Under the pieces are notes generated by a model that was not told the DNA's origin, made no database searches, and saw nothing but the letters and a program-made list of their open reading frames with translations. The translations under genes and the position numbers were made by a program. This document shows positions 6,834 through 13,553 of a stretch of DNA of 16,344 nucleotides, in pieces; the stretch's first letter is position 1, and every line of letters begins with the position of its first letter. Source of the DNA: Massilia sp. UBA2709 (lineage in GTDB: Bacteria > Pseudomonadota > Gammaproteobacteria > Burkholderiales > Burkholderiaceae_D); NCBI GenBank assembly GCA_002354135.1, contig DEKZ01000404.1:1-16344 (forward strand), given 5' to 3'.

Positions 6834-7777
6834 TTGGTCGGGGCGACGAAGCCCGGCTCGCCGGGGCCGGGTTGGGCGTTCGGCGCGCCGAACAGGATGC
6901 TCTGCGGGCGGTCCGAGAGCGAGTCGGCCGTGCGGCGCACCGAGCGCAGCGCCGTGCGCGCCTCGTCCGTCATGCGCACCACGTGCGGCAGGGTTTCCGC
7001 TTCCAGGTCGGAGGTTACGCCCTGGAGCGAGCCGATGGCGTCGTTCAGGCGGTTGAGCGGGCCGTCCGGCGCCTGCAGGCCGGTGGCCAGGCGGTCGTAG
7101 TTCTTCACCGTGGCGGTGGCGCTGTCGGCAAAGGTGTCGAAGGACTCGAGGCTGCCTTCGAGCTTGTCGGCCAGGCGCGGCAGCTTGTCGATCGTCGGGC
7201 CCAGGCGCTGCGGGATCTCGCCGTAGGCGGCGGCCGCCTTGCTGATGTTGTCGAAGGCGCCGATGATGGTCTTCTGGTTCTCGTCGCTCATCAAGGTGTT
7301 GATGCGCGTGGTGATCTCTTCGGTGCGGTCGAGGATGGCCAGGCCGCGCTTTTCCAGCTGGTCGAGCAGGCCCGGACGCAGCGGGATGCGCCCCACGTGG
7401 TCCGGGTCGGTCTTGAGCAGGGGCGAGCCGGTGCGGTCGTCGTCGAGCTGGATGAAGGCGATGCCGGTCACGCCCTGGTAGCCGAGCGAAGCGAAGGTGG
7501 TGGTGGTAATCGGCGAGCCTTCCTCGACCGACATCCTGATGAGGATCTGGCCGGTGACCTTGGGGTCGAACACGATTTCGTCGACGCGTCCCACCTCCAG
7601 GCCACGGTAGCGCACCGTGGCCTGCGGGTTCAGGCCGGGAATCGACTGGGTGGTGACGATCTCGTAGGGCGTGAGTTCGGTCTTGTCGCGGTTGAGCCAG
7701 AGGCCCACGAGCACGGTCGCCACCAGCAGGGCGATCGTGAACACGCCTGTCATGAGGGCATACGATCGGTTTTCCAT
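6830..7777 (-). CDS. MlaD-like MCE-domain substrate-binding protein
   Basis: A 315-aa protein with one N-terminal membrane anchor (residues 7-29) and a periplasmic MCE domain at about 38-115 (I-P-G-L-N-P-Q-A-T-V-R-Y-R-G-L-E-V-G-R-V, then G-Y-Q-G-V-T-G-I-A-F-I-Q-L). MCE proteins form hexameric rings that carry phospholipids or other hydrophobic molecules on the permease. After the domain lies a long, mainly helical region (about 120-290), much longer than the tail of E. coli MlaD, and a Pro-rich end. The frame stays open for 62 more codons upstream, but these lie inside the ATPase gene and are not family-like; the ATG at 7777 has AAGGAG two bases beyond optimal contact and starts the membrane anchor. 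It begins one base after the ATPase stop. Confidence 0.93.
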   Translation of the reverse strand: MENRSYALMTGVFTIALLVATVLVGLWLNRDKTELTPYEIVTTQSIPGLNPQATVRYRGLEVGRVDEIVFDPKVTGQILIRMSVEEGSPITTTTFASLGYQGVTGIAFIQLDDDRTGSPLLKTDPDHVGRIPLRPGLLDQLEKRGLAILDRTEEITTRINTLMSDENQKTIIGAFDNISKAAAAYGEIPQRLGPTIDKLPRLADKLEGSLESFDTFADSATATVKNYDRLATGLQAPDGPLNRLNDAIGSLQGVTSDLEAETLPHVVRMTDEARTALRSVRRTADSLSDRPQSILFGAPNAQPGPGEPGFVAPTK

Positions 7778-7778
7778 G

Positions 7779-8663
7779 TCACTCCTTCGCTTCGTCCTCC
7801 GCCGCCTCGTCGCGTTCGTCGAGCACCGCGAGTGCCCGGCGGCCGCGCGGGCCGAGGAAGAAATGTTTGATGAACGGATGGTCGACCCGCAGCACGTCGC
7901 GCGACGGACCGAGCGCCAGCACGTGCTTTTCGGCCAGGACCGCGATGCGCGAAGAGAGCGCAAACAGCGTGTCGAGGTCGTGGGTGACCATCACCACGGT
8001 CAGTTTCAGTTCGCGGTGCAGGGCCTGGATCAGGGCCACGAAGGCATCCGACAGGTCGGGGTCCAGGCCCGCGGTCGGCTCGTCCAGGAACAGCAGGCGC
8101 GGTTCCAGCGCCAGGGCGCGCGCCAGCGCGGCGCGCTTGACCATCCCGCCCGACAGGTCGGACGGCATCTTGTTGGCGTGTTCCGCGCCCAGGCCGACCA
8201 TGTCCATCTTCAGCAGCACCGCGTCGCGGATCACGTCTTCCGGCAGGGCGCGCAGTTCGCGCATCGGCTGGGCGATGTTGTCGAAGACCGTCAGGGCCGA
8301 ATATAGCGCACCTTGCTGGAACAGCATGCCCCAATGGTTGCGCATCTGCTGCAGCTCTTCGGGGCCGGCCGCGCTGATGTCCTGGCCGAACACGCGCACG
8401 CAGCCGCGCGTGGGGCGGTTCAAACCCAGCATCTGGCGCAGCAGGACGGTCTTGCCGGTGCCCGAACCGCCGACGATCGAGAGGATCTCGCCCGAGTAGA
8501 TTTCCAGGTTCAGGTCCTGGTGCACGACGGTCTTGCCGAACTTGGTCCAGAGGTTGCGGATCTCGACTACCGGCGGGCCGACGTCTTCTTCCGGCTTGCG
8601 GTTCAGGCGCTGGCGGCGTGCGGTGCTGTCCACCTTGTCGTCCGATTTTTTCTCCATCTGCAT
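7779..8663 (-). CDS. MlaF-like lipid ABC transporter ATPase
   Basis: A 294-aa cytoplasmic ABC ATPase that should energise the MlaE-like permease. Motifs: Walker A G65-G-S-G-T-G-K71-T72, Q-loop Q116/Q117, signature L170-S-G-G-M, Walker B L-L-F-L-D194-E195-P-T-A-G-L-D, and H-loop H228 in V-T-H-D. The signature L-S-G-G-M-x-K-R is the form usual in MlaF/Ttg2A. A charged N-terminal extension of about 30 residues precedes the ABC domain, and the C-terminus is rich in Arg then Glu/Asp. The ATG at 8663 shares its A with the last base of the permease stop codon (TGATG), a translational-coupling arrangement; an ATG two codons later is an alternative. The open frame extends far upstream inside the permease gene, but that part is out-of-frame translation. 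Confidence 0.94.
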   Translation of the reverse strand: MQMEKKSDDKVDSTARRQRLNRKPEEDVGPPVVEIRNLWTKFGKTVVHQDLNLEIYSGEILSIVGGSGTGKTVLLRQMLGLNRPTRGCVRVFGQDISAAGPEELQQMRNHWGMLFQQGALYSALTVFDNIAQPMRELRALPEDVIRDAVLLKMDMVGLGAEHANKMPSDLSGGMVKRAALARALALEPRLLFLDEPTAGLDPDLSDAFVALIQALHRELKLTVVMVTHDLDTLFALSSRIAVLAEKHVLALGPSRDVLRVDHPFIKHFFLGPRGRRALAVLDERDEAAEDEAKE

Positions 8664-9796
8664 CAGAAACCCACTCCGCTGAAGATGATCGCGAACACGG
8701 CGTCGGCCAGGATCACCACCGTAATCGCCGTGACCACCGAGGTGGTGGTGCCGCGTCCCAGGCTTTCGGTGTTCGGCTTGATGCGCAGGCCGAAGTGGCA
8801 GGACACCAGCGCGATCAGCACGCCGAAGGTCATCCCTTTCAGCAGGCCGATCGTGTAGTTCACCAGCGGCACCGCGTCCGGCAGCTTTTGCAGGAAGTAG
8901 CGGAACGACAGGCCCAGCTCCAGCTTGGCCGAGGCCATGCCGCCGATCAGGGCCATGGCGTCGGTCCAGACCACCAGCAGCGGCATCGAGACGGCCAGCG
9001 CGATCACCTTCGGCATGATCAGGCGGTAGCCATGGGAGATGCCCATCACCAGCATGGCGTCGAGTTCCTCGGTCACGCGCATCACGCCCAGCTGCGCCGT
9101 GATCGAGGAACCGGAACGGCCGGCGACCAGGATCGCCGCCAGCAGCGGCCCGAGCTCGCGGATCACGCTCATGCCGAGGATGTTGACCAGGTAGATGTCG
9201 CCGCCGAACATGCGCAGCTGCTGGGCCGACAGGTAAGAGAGCACCACGCCGATCAGGAAGCCCACCAGGGCCGTGATGCCCAGCGCCTGGAAGCCGGAGT
9301 GGTAGATGTTGGCCGAGATCTCGCGCCAGGGACCGGTGTTTGGACGCCGGATGAAGCGCCCGAGGTCCTGCACCAGGCGCCCGATCAGGGCGACGAAGCC
9401 ATGCAGGTGCTCGAAGAAGGTGAGCAGGCCCTGGCCCAGCACGATGATCCAGTTCAGCGCGCTCACGCGGGTGCGCGGCAGGCTTTGCTGGCTGGCGCTC
9501 TCGATACGGTTGAACAGTTCTTCCTGGCGCGGATCGAGACGCAGTTGGGCGGGGCGCTTCTTGCCCCAGGCGTTCCAGAACATCTGGGCGCCGATGTGGT
9601 CGATGCTGTCCACTTCGGTCAGGTCCCATGCGAGCCCTGGCTGCTTCTTCAGTTTGGCCAGCGTGCGGTTGATCCCCTTGAGCAGGCCGCAGCCTGTCAG
9701 GACGCTGACCTGCCAGACGCCGCTCACCATGACAGATTGCGCCGCGCCGCCGGCGGATGTTTGGATGGTTAATATTGGCGGTTTATCAATCTGCAT
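8663..9796 (-). CDS. MlaE-like lipid ABC transporter permease with N-terminal STAS domain
   Basis: A 377-aa inner-membrane permease of the MlaE family. Residues about 20-100 look like a STAS domain (V-S-G-V-W-Q-V-S, then L-A-W-D-L-T-E-V-D-S-I-D-H-I-G-A-Q), the role played by separate MlaB in E. coli. Residues 130-377 are the permease: V-G-F-L-I-G-V-V-L-S-Y near 178-188, the hallmark E214-L-G-P-L-L-A-A-I-L-V-A-G-R227 and V-T-E-E-L-D-A-M near 241-248. It heads a tightly packed operon with the ATPase, MCE protein, auxiliary lipoprotein and VanZ protein. No MlaC-type periplasmic shuttle gene is present. The ATG at 9796 has no ribosome binding site; a TATACT lies just six bases upstream, so either the transcript is leaderless or transcription comes from the radical SAM gene 56 bases upstream. 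Confidence 0.93.
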   Translation of the reverse strand: MQIDKPPILTIQTSAGGAAQSVMVSGVWQVSVLTGCGLLKGINRTLAKLKKQPGLAWDLTEVDSIDHIGAQMFWNAWGKKRPAQLRLDPRQEELFNRIESASQQSLPRTRVSALNWIIVLGQGLLTFFEHLHGFVALIGRLVQDLGRFIRRPNTGPWREISANIYHSGFQALGITALVGFLIGVVLSYLSAQQLRMFGGDIYLVNILGMSVIRELGPLLAAILVAGRSGSSITAQLGVMRVTEELDAMLVMGISHGYRLIMPKVIALAVSMPLLVVWTDAMALIGGMASAKLELGLSFRYFLQKLPDAVPLVNYTIGLLKGMTFGVLIALVSCHFGLRIKPNTESLGRGTTTSVVTAITVVILADAVFAIIFSGVGF

Positions 9797-9802
9797 TATT
9801 GC

Positions 9803-9808
9803 AGTATA
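9803..9808 (-). promoter_or_regulatory. Candidate -10 box immediately before the mlaE-like start
   Basis: TATACT on the minus strand ends 6 bases before the ATG, so initiation would fall at or next to the start codon. No -35 consensus is seen at 16-18 bp upstream. Confidence 0.3.
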
Positions 9809-9852
9809 AAAGGAATTGGCCGGCTTTGCATATTGGCGCGCCTGTAGAGTGC

Positions 9853-11343
9853 TCAGGCTGCAAGATGGCGTACCTGGCGCGCCGGCGCCGCCACCGGCTG
9901 GACCGCCGCTTTCCTGTGCGCGCTGTCGACATTGCCGGCGTAATCGCTGGCCAGCAGGGCGGCTGCCTGTTCTTGCGGCAGGCCCGTCATGACCAGCCAC
10001 TCGGCCACCAGTCTGGCCAGGCGGTCGAGCGCGATGCGGTGGGTGGCGTCGGTCCTCGTGTACATCCAGTCCGAGAAGGCCATGAAGTTCTCGAAAGGAC
10101 GCGCGCCCAGCAGCTCCTTGACCGTGTTGGCGAAGCGGCCGGAATTGGCCACCAGGTCCCAGTAGCGCGCGAAGCGCACCAGGCGCTGCATGGCCGGGAA
10201 GTCGATCAGGCTGGTCGCCAGCACGGTGTAGGGCGGATAAGGATCGTAGACCATCTTGAAGGGGCCGGTGTGGCGGATGATCGGCGTGCCGCGCAGGCGC
10301 TTCAGGATGCCGAACTGGATTTCGTGCGCGCCCAGGCTGACCAGCTGGTCGAAGCCGCGCGCGAAGCTGGCGATGTCTTCGCCCGGCAGGCCGGCGATCA
10401 GGTCCACGTGCAGGTGGGCCTGCGATTGCGTGCACAGCCAGCGGATGTTGTCGGCCGCCTTCTCGTTGTTCTGCTTGCGGCTGACCAGGGCCTGCACTTC
10501 CGGATTAAAACTCTGGATGCCGATCTCGAACTGCAGGGCGCCGGCCGGGAACTGGGCGATGGTTTCCTTCAGCGCTTCCGGCAGGTGGTCGGGCACGAGC
10601 TCGAAGTGGGCGTAGACCGGGTCGTCCGGGTTGGCCGCCAGCTTGTCGAGGAAGAACTGCATGATGCGCTGGCTGGTCTTCACGTTCAGGTTGAAGGTGC
10701 GGTCGACGAACTTGAACAGGCGCGCGCCGCGGACGTAGAGGTCTTCCAGCTGGGCCAGGAAATCATCGAGGGGGAAGGGCCAGGCGGTCTTGTCCAGCGA
10801 GGACAGGCAGAACTCGCACTTGAAGGGGCAGCCGCGCGAGGCCTCGACGTAGATCGTGCGGTGCGCGATGTCTTCCGTACTATATAGAGAGTAGGGCAGG
10901 GAGATCTCCGCCATCGGCGGCTGCACGCCGGCATGCACCTTCATCAGCGGCTTGGGGCCGTGCAGGATCTCGGCGCAGAGCTTCGGGAAAGTCACGTCGC
11001 CCCAGCCGGTGACGACGTAATCGGCCAGGCGGCAGATTTCCTGTTCGTTCGTTTCGAACGAGACCTCGGGCCCGCCGAGCACGATCGTCACCTCGGGCGC
11101 AACGCGCTTGAGCATGGCGACGATCTTCGTTGTCTCCTCGACGTTCCAGATATAGACACCGAAGCCGACGATGCGCGGACGCCGCGCCAGCAGGCGCTCG
11201 ACCACCTCGGTGGTCTTGGCGCCGATGACGAATTCCTGCAGTTCGGTCTCGGCCTGGAGCGGCCCCATGTTCGCCAGCAGATAGCGCAGGCCCAGCGATG
11301 CGTGGGCGTAGCGGGCGTTCAGGGTGGAAAGCAGGATGGTCAT
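9853..11343 (-). CDS. B12-binding domain radical SAM protein (DUF4080 type)
   Basis: A 496-aa protein. Residues 1-140 resemble the cobalamin-binding Rossmann domain (M-T-I-L-L-S-T-L-N-A-R-Y at the start; I-V-G-F-G-V-Y-I-W-N, V-L-G-G-P-E-V-S-F). The radical SAM cluster motif C172-x3-C176-x2-C179 sits in E-A-S-R-G-C-P-F-K-C-E-F-C-L-S. The TIM-barrel part carries F-V-D-R-T-F-N, F-E-I-G-I-Q-S-F and D-L-I-A-G-L-P-G-E-D. The tail (about 400-480) looks like the DUF4080 region of this group. Such proteins use S-adenosylmethionine radical chemistry with cobalamin, often methylation or ring rearrangement; the substrate is unknown. It lies 56 bases upstream of the MCE operon on the same strand and could be co-transcribed. 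No ribosome binding site is seen at the ATG. Confidence 0.9.
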   Translation of the reverse strand: MTILLSTLNARYAHASLGLRYLLANMGPLQAETELQEFVIGAKTTEVVERLLARRPRIVGFGVYIWNVEETTKIVAMLKRVAPEVTIVLGGPEVSFETNEQEICRLADYVVTGWGDVTFPKLCAEILHGPKPLMKVHAGVQPPMAEISLPYSLYSTEDIAHRTIYVEASRGCPFKCEFCLSSLDKTAWPFPLDDFLAQLEDLYVRGARLFKFVDRTFNLNVKTSQRIMQFFLDKLAANPDDPVYAHFELVPDHLPEALKETIAQFPAGALQFEIGIQSFNPEVQALVSRKQNNEKAADNIRWLCTQSQAHLHVDLIAGLPGEDIASFARGFDQLVSLGAHEIQFGILKRLRGTPIIRHTGPFKMVYDPYPPYTVLATSLIDFPAMQRLVRFARYWDLVANSGRFANTVKELLGARPFENFMAFSDWMYTRTDATHRIALDRLARLVAEWLVMTGLPQEQAAALLASDYAGNVDSAHRKAAVQPVAAPARQVRHLAA

Positions 11344-11422
11344 GGCGGCGGCAAATGAAGCAAAACAGCCATTTTACGCGCTGGCGCGCCGGCCGGGTCT
11401 GGCGCTGTGCGATGTTGCCTGT

Positions 11423-11428
11423 TAGAAT
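11423..11428 (+). promoter_or_regulatory. Candidate -10 box for the 5S rRNA gene
   Basis: TAGAAT followed by a GC-rich discriminator (ACGCGCC), a pattern common at growth-rate-regulated stable RNA promoters. The -35 region at 17 bp (TGGCGC) is poor. It would give a precursor of about 50 nt before the mature 5S. Confidence 0.4.
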
Positions 11429-11486
11429 ACGCGCCGGAATTCAGGAAGCCTGTTGCCCAGTTGCGGAACAGTTTTCCAGCAAGTTA

Positions 11487-11602
11487 TGCCTGATGACCAT
11501 AGCAAGTCGGTCCCACCCCTTCCCATCCCGAACAGGACCGTGAAACGACTTTGCGCCGATGATAGTGCTGCAACCAGTGTGAAAGTAGGTTATCGTCAGG
11601 CT
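11487..11602 (+). rRNA. rrf: 5S ribosomal RNA, stand-alone copy
   Basis: The sequence has the full betaproteobacterial 5S pattern: 5' TGCCTGATGACCATAGC, the central CCCATCCCGAACAGGACCGT block, GATGATAGTGCTGC, GTGTGAAAGTAGGT and a 3' end TCGTCAGGC that pairs with GCCTGA at the 5' end. Length is about 115 nt. It is followed by a terminator but is not preceded by 16S or 23S rRNA or tRNA: the upstream neighbour is the divergent radical SAM gene 144 bases away. All visible conserved blocks are intact, so it is probably functional. Confidence 0.95.
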
Positions 11603-11615
11603 AGTTATAGAGAAG

Positions 11616-11646
11616 AACCCCAGCCCATGTGCTGGGGTTTTTTTTT
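11616..11646 (+). terminator. Rho-independent terminator of the 5S rRNA gene
   Basis: A 9-bp stem AACCCCAGC (11616-11624) with GCTGGGGTT (11631-11639), six-base loop, then nine T in a row ending at 11646. It lies 14 bases after the mature 5S end. Confidence 0.93.
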
Positions 11647-11709
11647 GCCTTTTTCTGTTGATGCACATCGCATTGCAGTGCGAGACCCGGGATGTTTATG
11701 CTTTCCGTA

Positions 11710-11739
11710 TTGAAACTATCAAATAACCATGCATAAAAT
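11710..11739 (+). promoter_or_regulatory. Promoter of the YbjQ/M48 operon
   Basis: TTGAAA (11710-11715), an 18-bp spacer and TAAAAT (11734-11739), in AT-rich DNA unlike the rest of the window. The first start codon is at 11772, giving a short leader of about 25 nt. Confidence 0.65.
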
Positions 11740-11744
11740 GCATG
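11728..11744 (+). promoter_or_regulatory. Perfect inverted repeat over the -10 box, possible operator
   Basis: CATGCAT (11728-11734), AAA, ATGCATG (11738-11744). The 17-bp dyad covers the -10 hexamer of the promoter above, the place where a repressor dimer would block RNA polymerase. No regulator is encoded next to it. Confidence 0.45.
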
Positions 11745-11771
11745 TTCCCTGATTTTTCATGAAAGCAGATC

Positions 11772-12086
11772 ATGTTCCTCAGCAATATCGAAACCATCCC
11801 CGGCAAGACCATCACCGCCAGCCACGGCGTCGTCTCCGGCAGCACGGTGCGCGCCAAGCACGTGGGCCGCGACATCATGGCCGGCCTGAAGAACATCGTC
11901 GGCGGCGAACTGCGCGGCTACACCGAACTGCTGGAAGAATCGCGCGACCAGGCGATCGAGCGCATGAAGGCGCAGGCCCAGCAGATGGGCGCGAACGCCA
12001 TCGTCAACGTGCGCTTCTCGACGTCCTCGGTGGCCGTGGGCGCCGCCGAGATCTATGTCTACGGCACCGCGGTCACGGTCGCCTGA
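11772..12086 (+). CDS. YbjQ-family (UPF0145) protein
   Basis: A 104-aa cytoplasmic protein of the YbjQ/DUF74 family, often labelled heavy-metal-binding domain although the function is unproven. Family marks: I-P-G-K-T-I near the start, G-V-V-S-G, R-D-I-M-A-G-L-K-N-I-V-G-G at about 33-45, Y-T-E-L-L-E-E-S-R-D-Q-A, and G-A-N-A-I-V-N-V-R-F followed by Y-V-Y-G-T-A-V. Relatives form pentameric rings. Full family length. The ATG at 11772 has only a weak upstream purine stretch. It begins the operon; the next gene starts one base after its stop codon. Confidence 0.9.
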   Translation: MFLSNIETIPGKTITASHGVVSGSTVRAKHVGRDIMAGLKNIVGGELRGYTELLEESRDQAIERMKAQAQQMGANAIVNVRFSTSSVAVGAAEIYVYGTAVTVA

Positions 12087-12087
12087 G

Positions 12088-12552
12088 ATGGAAATCCTCT
12101 TTCTGCTCCTGTTCTGGGGCGTGCCCATCGTGTTCGGCTTCTTCTGCGGGCGGATCATCGAAAAGCAGCACTACGATTCGATCCACGCGCGCGAGAAGGC
12201 GCTGCTGCACCTGCCGGCCACGGCAAGCAGGCAGCCGGTCTTGTCGGGACAGGTCGCGCGCTGCGAGCTGGTCGGCGGGAGCGTCGTGGTCTCGGTCGAC
12301 TATTTCAAGCGCGCCGCCGCCTCGCTGCGCACGGTCGTCGGCGGCCCGGTCAAGTCGTATGAGAGCCTGCTCGACCGCGCCAAGCGCGAAGCCGTGCTGC
12401 GCCTGAAGGAAAGCTGTCCGGATGCGCACGAGATCGTCAACCTGCGCCTGGAAACGGCGCCGCTGTCGAAGAACACGCAAGGCGGCATCGGCGCCGTCGA
12501 GGTCTTCGCCTTCGCTACCGCGCTGTACTATACCGAGGCGCCCGCCGCATGA
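12088..12552 (+). CDS. Membrane-anchored YbjQ-like protein
   Basis: A 154-aa protein: one hydrophobic helix at residues 2-21 (M-E-I-L-F-L-L-L-F-W-G-V-P-I-V-F-G-F-F-C), a short linker, then a YbjQ-like domain diverged from the preceding gene: V-V-G-G-P-V-K-S-Y-E-S-L-L-D-R-A-K-R-E-A aligns with the V-G-G...Y-T-E-L-L-E-E-S-R-D-Q-A block, and E-I-V-N-L-R-L-E-T, then V-E-V-F-A-F-A-T-A-L with its end. This suggests duplication of the YbjQ fold with one copy tethered to the membrane. The frame is open back to 12055, but the ATG at 12088, one base after the previous stop, begins the membrane helix. It overlaps the peptidase gene by 4 bases (ATGA). Confidence 0.82.
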   Translation: MEILFLLLFWGVPIVFGFFCGRIIEKQHYDSIHAREKALLHLPATASRQPVLSGQVARCELVGGSVVVSVDYFKRAAASLRTVVGGPVKSYESLLDRAKREAVLRLKESCPDAHEIVNLRLETAPLSKNTQGGIGAVEVFAFATALYYTEAPAA

Positions 12553-13379
12553 AATACCAGCCGTCGCTGCCCGGCCATAACGACAACGTCAGCCAGGAAC
12601 ATCCACTGAAGGATTTCCTGAAAATCCTGGCGGGGCTGGCGGCGCTGGCGCTGCTCGGGTTTTTCCTGCTGGGCCTGCTGGTCGATGCCGTAGTCGACCG
12701 CATGGATCCCGCCACCGAGGCCTCGCTCACACGCATCGTTGCGCAAAAAACGCCCGCCGTCCCGGCCGGAAGCGACGCGCGCGAAGCACGCGTGCAGGCG
12801 CTGGTCGACAGCCTGCGCGGCTGCGCCGGCCAGCAGGGCCCGGCAACGGTGCGCCTGGCCCGTTCGACGACACCGAACGCGTTCGTCGTGCCCGGCGGGA
12901 CCATCTACGTGTTGACCGGCCTGCTCGAGCAGGTGCAATCCGAGAATGGCCTGTCCTTCGTACTGGCGCATGAACTGGCCCACCTGGCCCATCGCGACCA
13001 TTTGCGCGCGCTGGGGCGGGGCATCGTCCTGTACGGCCTGGCGGCCCTGGTCAGCGGCGACACCTCAAGCCTGGCGAGCGTGCTGGCGCCGGTGCACCAG
13101 CTGGGCGAAGCCAGGTATTCGCAGGGGCGCGAGTCGGCAGCCGACGCGCTGGCGCTGCGGGTGCTCGCCTGCCGCTATGGCCACGCCGGCGGCGCCACCG
13201 AGTTCTTCGAGGCGCTCGCGGAAAAGGAGAGTGATGCGCTCCCGGGCTCGCATTATTTCGCTTCCCATCCGGCAATGCAGGCACGCATCGCGGCGCTGCA
13301 GGCCGCGATCGCCCAGGCCGGGATGAAGACCGGCGTCGTGACGCCGCTCGTCCTTCCAAAGCAGGCCAGCCCGCCATAA
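12549..13379 (+). CDS. M48-family membrane zinc metallopeptidase
   Basis: A 276-aa protein with one membrane helix (about residues 25-46) followed by an M48 peptidase domain. The zinc site is H141-E142-L-A-H145, in V-L-A-H-E-L-A-H-L-A-H-R-D, with the third ligand E195 in G-R-E195-S-A-A-D199. N-A-F-V-V-P-G-G-T-I-Y-V near 110-121 is the usual M48 segment before the zinc motif, and Y-F-A-S-H-P near the end is the family's substrate-side motif. The domain most likely faces the periplasm. Relatives such as BepA/LoiP work in envelope protein quality control. It overlaps the previous gene (ATGA), so expression is coupled to the two YbjQ-like proteins. No terminator follows. Confidence 0.92.
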   Translation: MKYQPSLPGHNDNVSQEHPLKDFLKILAGLAALALLGFFLLGLLVDAVVDRMDPATEASLTRIVAQKTPAVPAGSDAREARVQALVDSLRGCAGQQGPATVRLARSTTPNAFVVPGGTIYVLTGLLEQVQSENGLSFVLAHELAHLAHRDHLRALGRGIVLYGLAALVSGDTSSLASVLAPVHQLGEARYSQGRESAADALALRVLACRYGHAGGATEFFEALAEKESDALPGSHYFASHPAMQARIAALQAAIAQAGMKTGVVTPLVLPKQASPP

Positions 13380-13553
13380 AAACGACAGATGCGGCCCCAT
13401 GTACCCGCGAGGCAAGTTCATCAGCTTGACGAGTTTGTAACGGCCATGCCAGCATGCAAACTGTATCTCCGCATCAATTTGGAGCGGGTCCTGCTCCATG
13501 AAGGTTCACTTTCCCCTACCGGTCACGCGGCTGCAGCCGCAGAAAGCGTCCAT

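Noticed and set aside
7778..7963. 62-codon extension of the MlaD-like protein
   Set aside because: It overlaps the ATPase C-terminus and is Arg/Ser-rich; the ATG at 7777 has a good ribosome binding site and starts the membrane anchor.
8664..9629. Fusion of an extra 320 residues onto the MlaF-like ATPase
   Set aside because: The extra frame lies in the MlaE-like gene and is Arg/Pro/Gly-rich out-of-frame translation; the ATPase starts at 8663.
13389..13553. 55-codon N-terminal extension of the acylase
   Set aside because: The signal peptide and lipobox begin at the ATG at 13554; an extension would bury the signal peptide.
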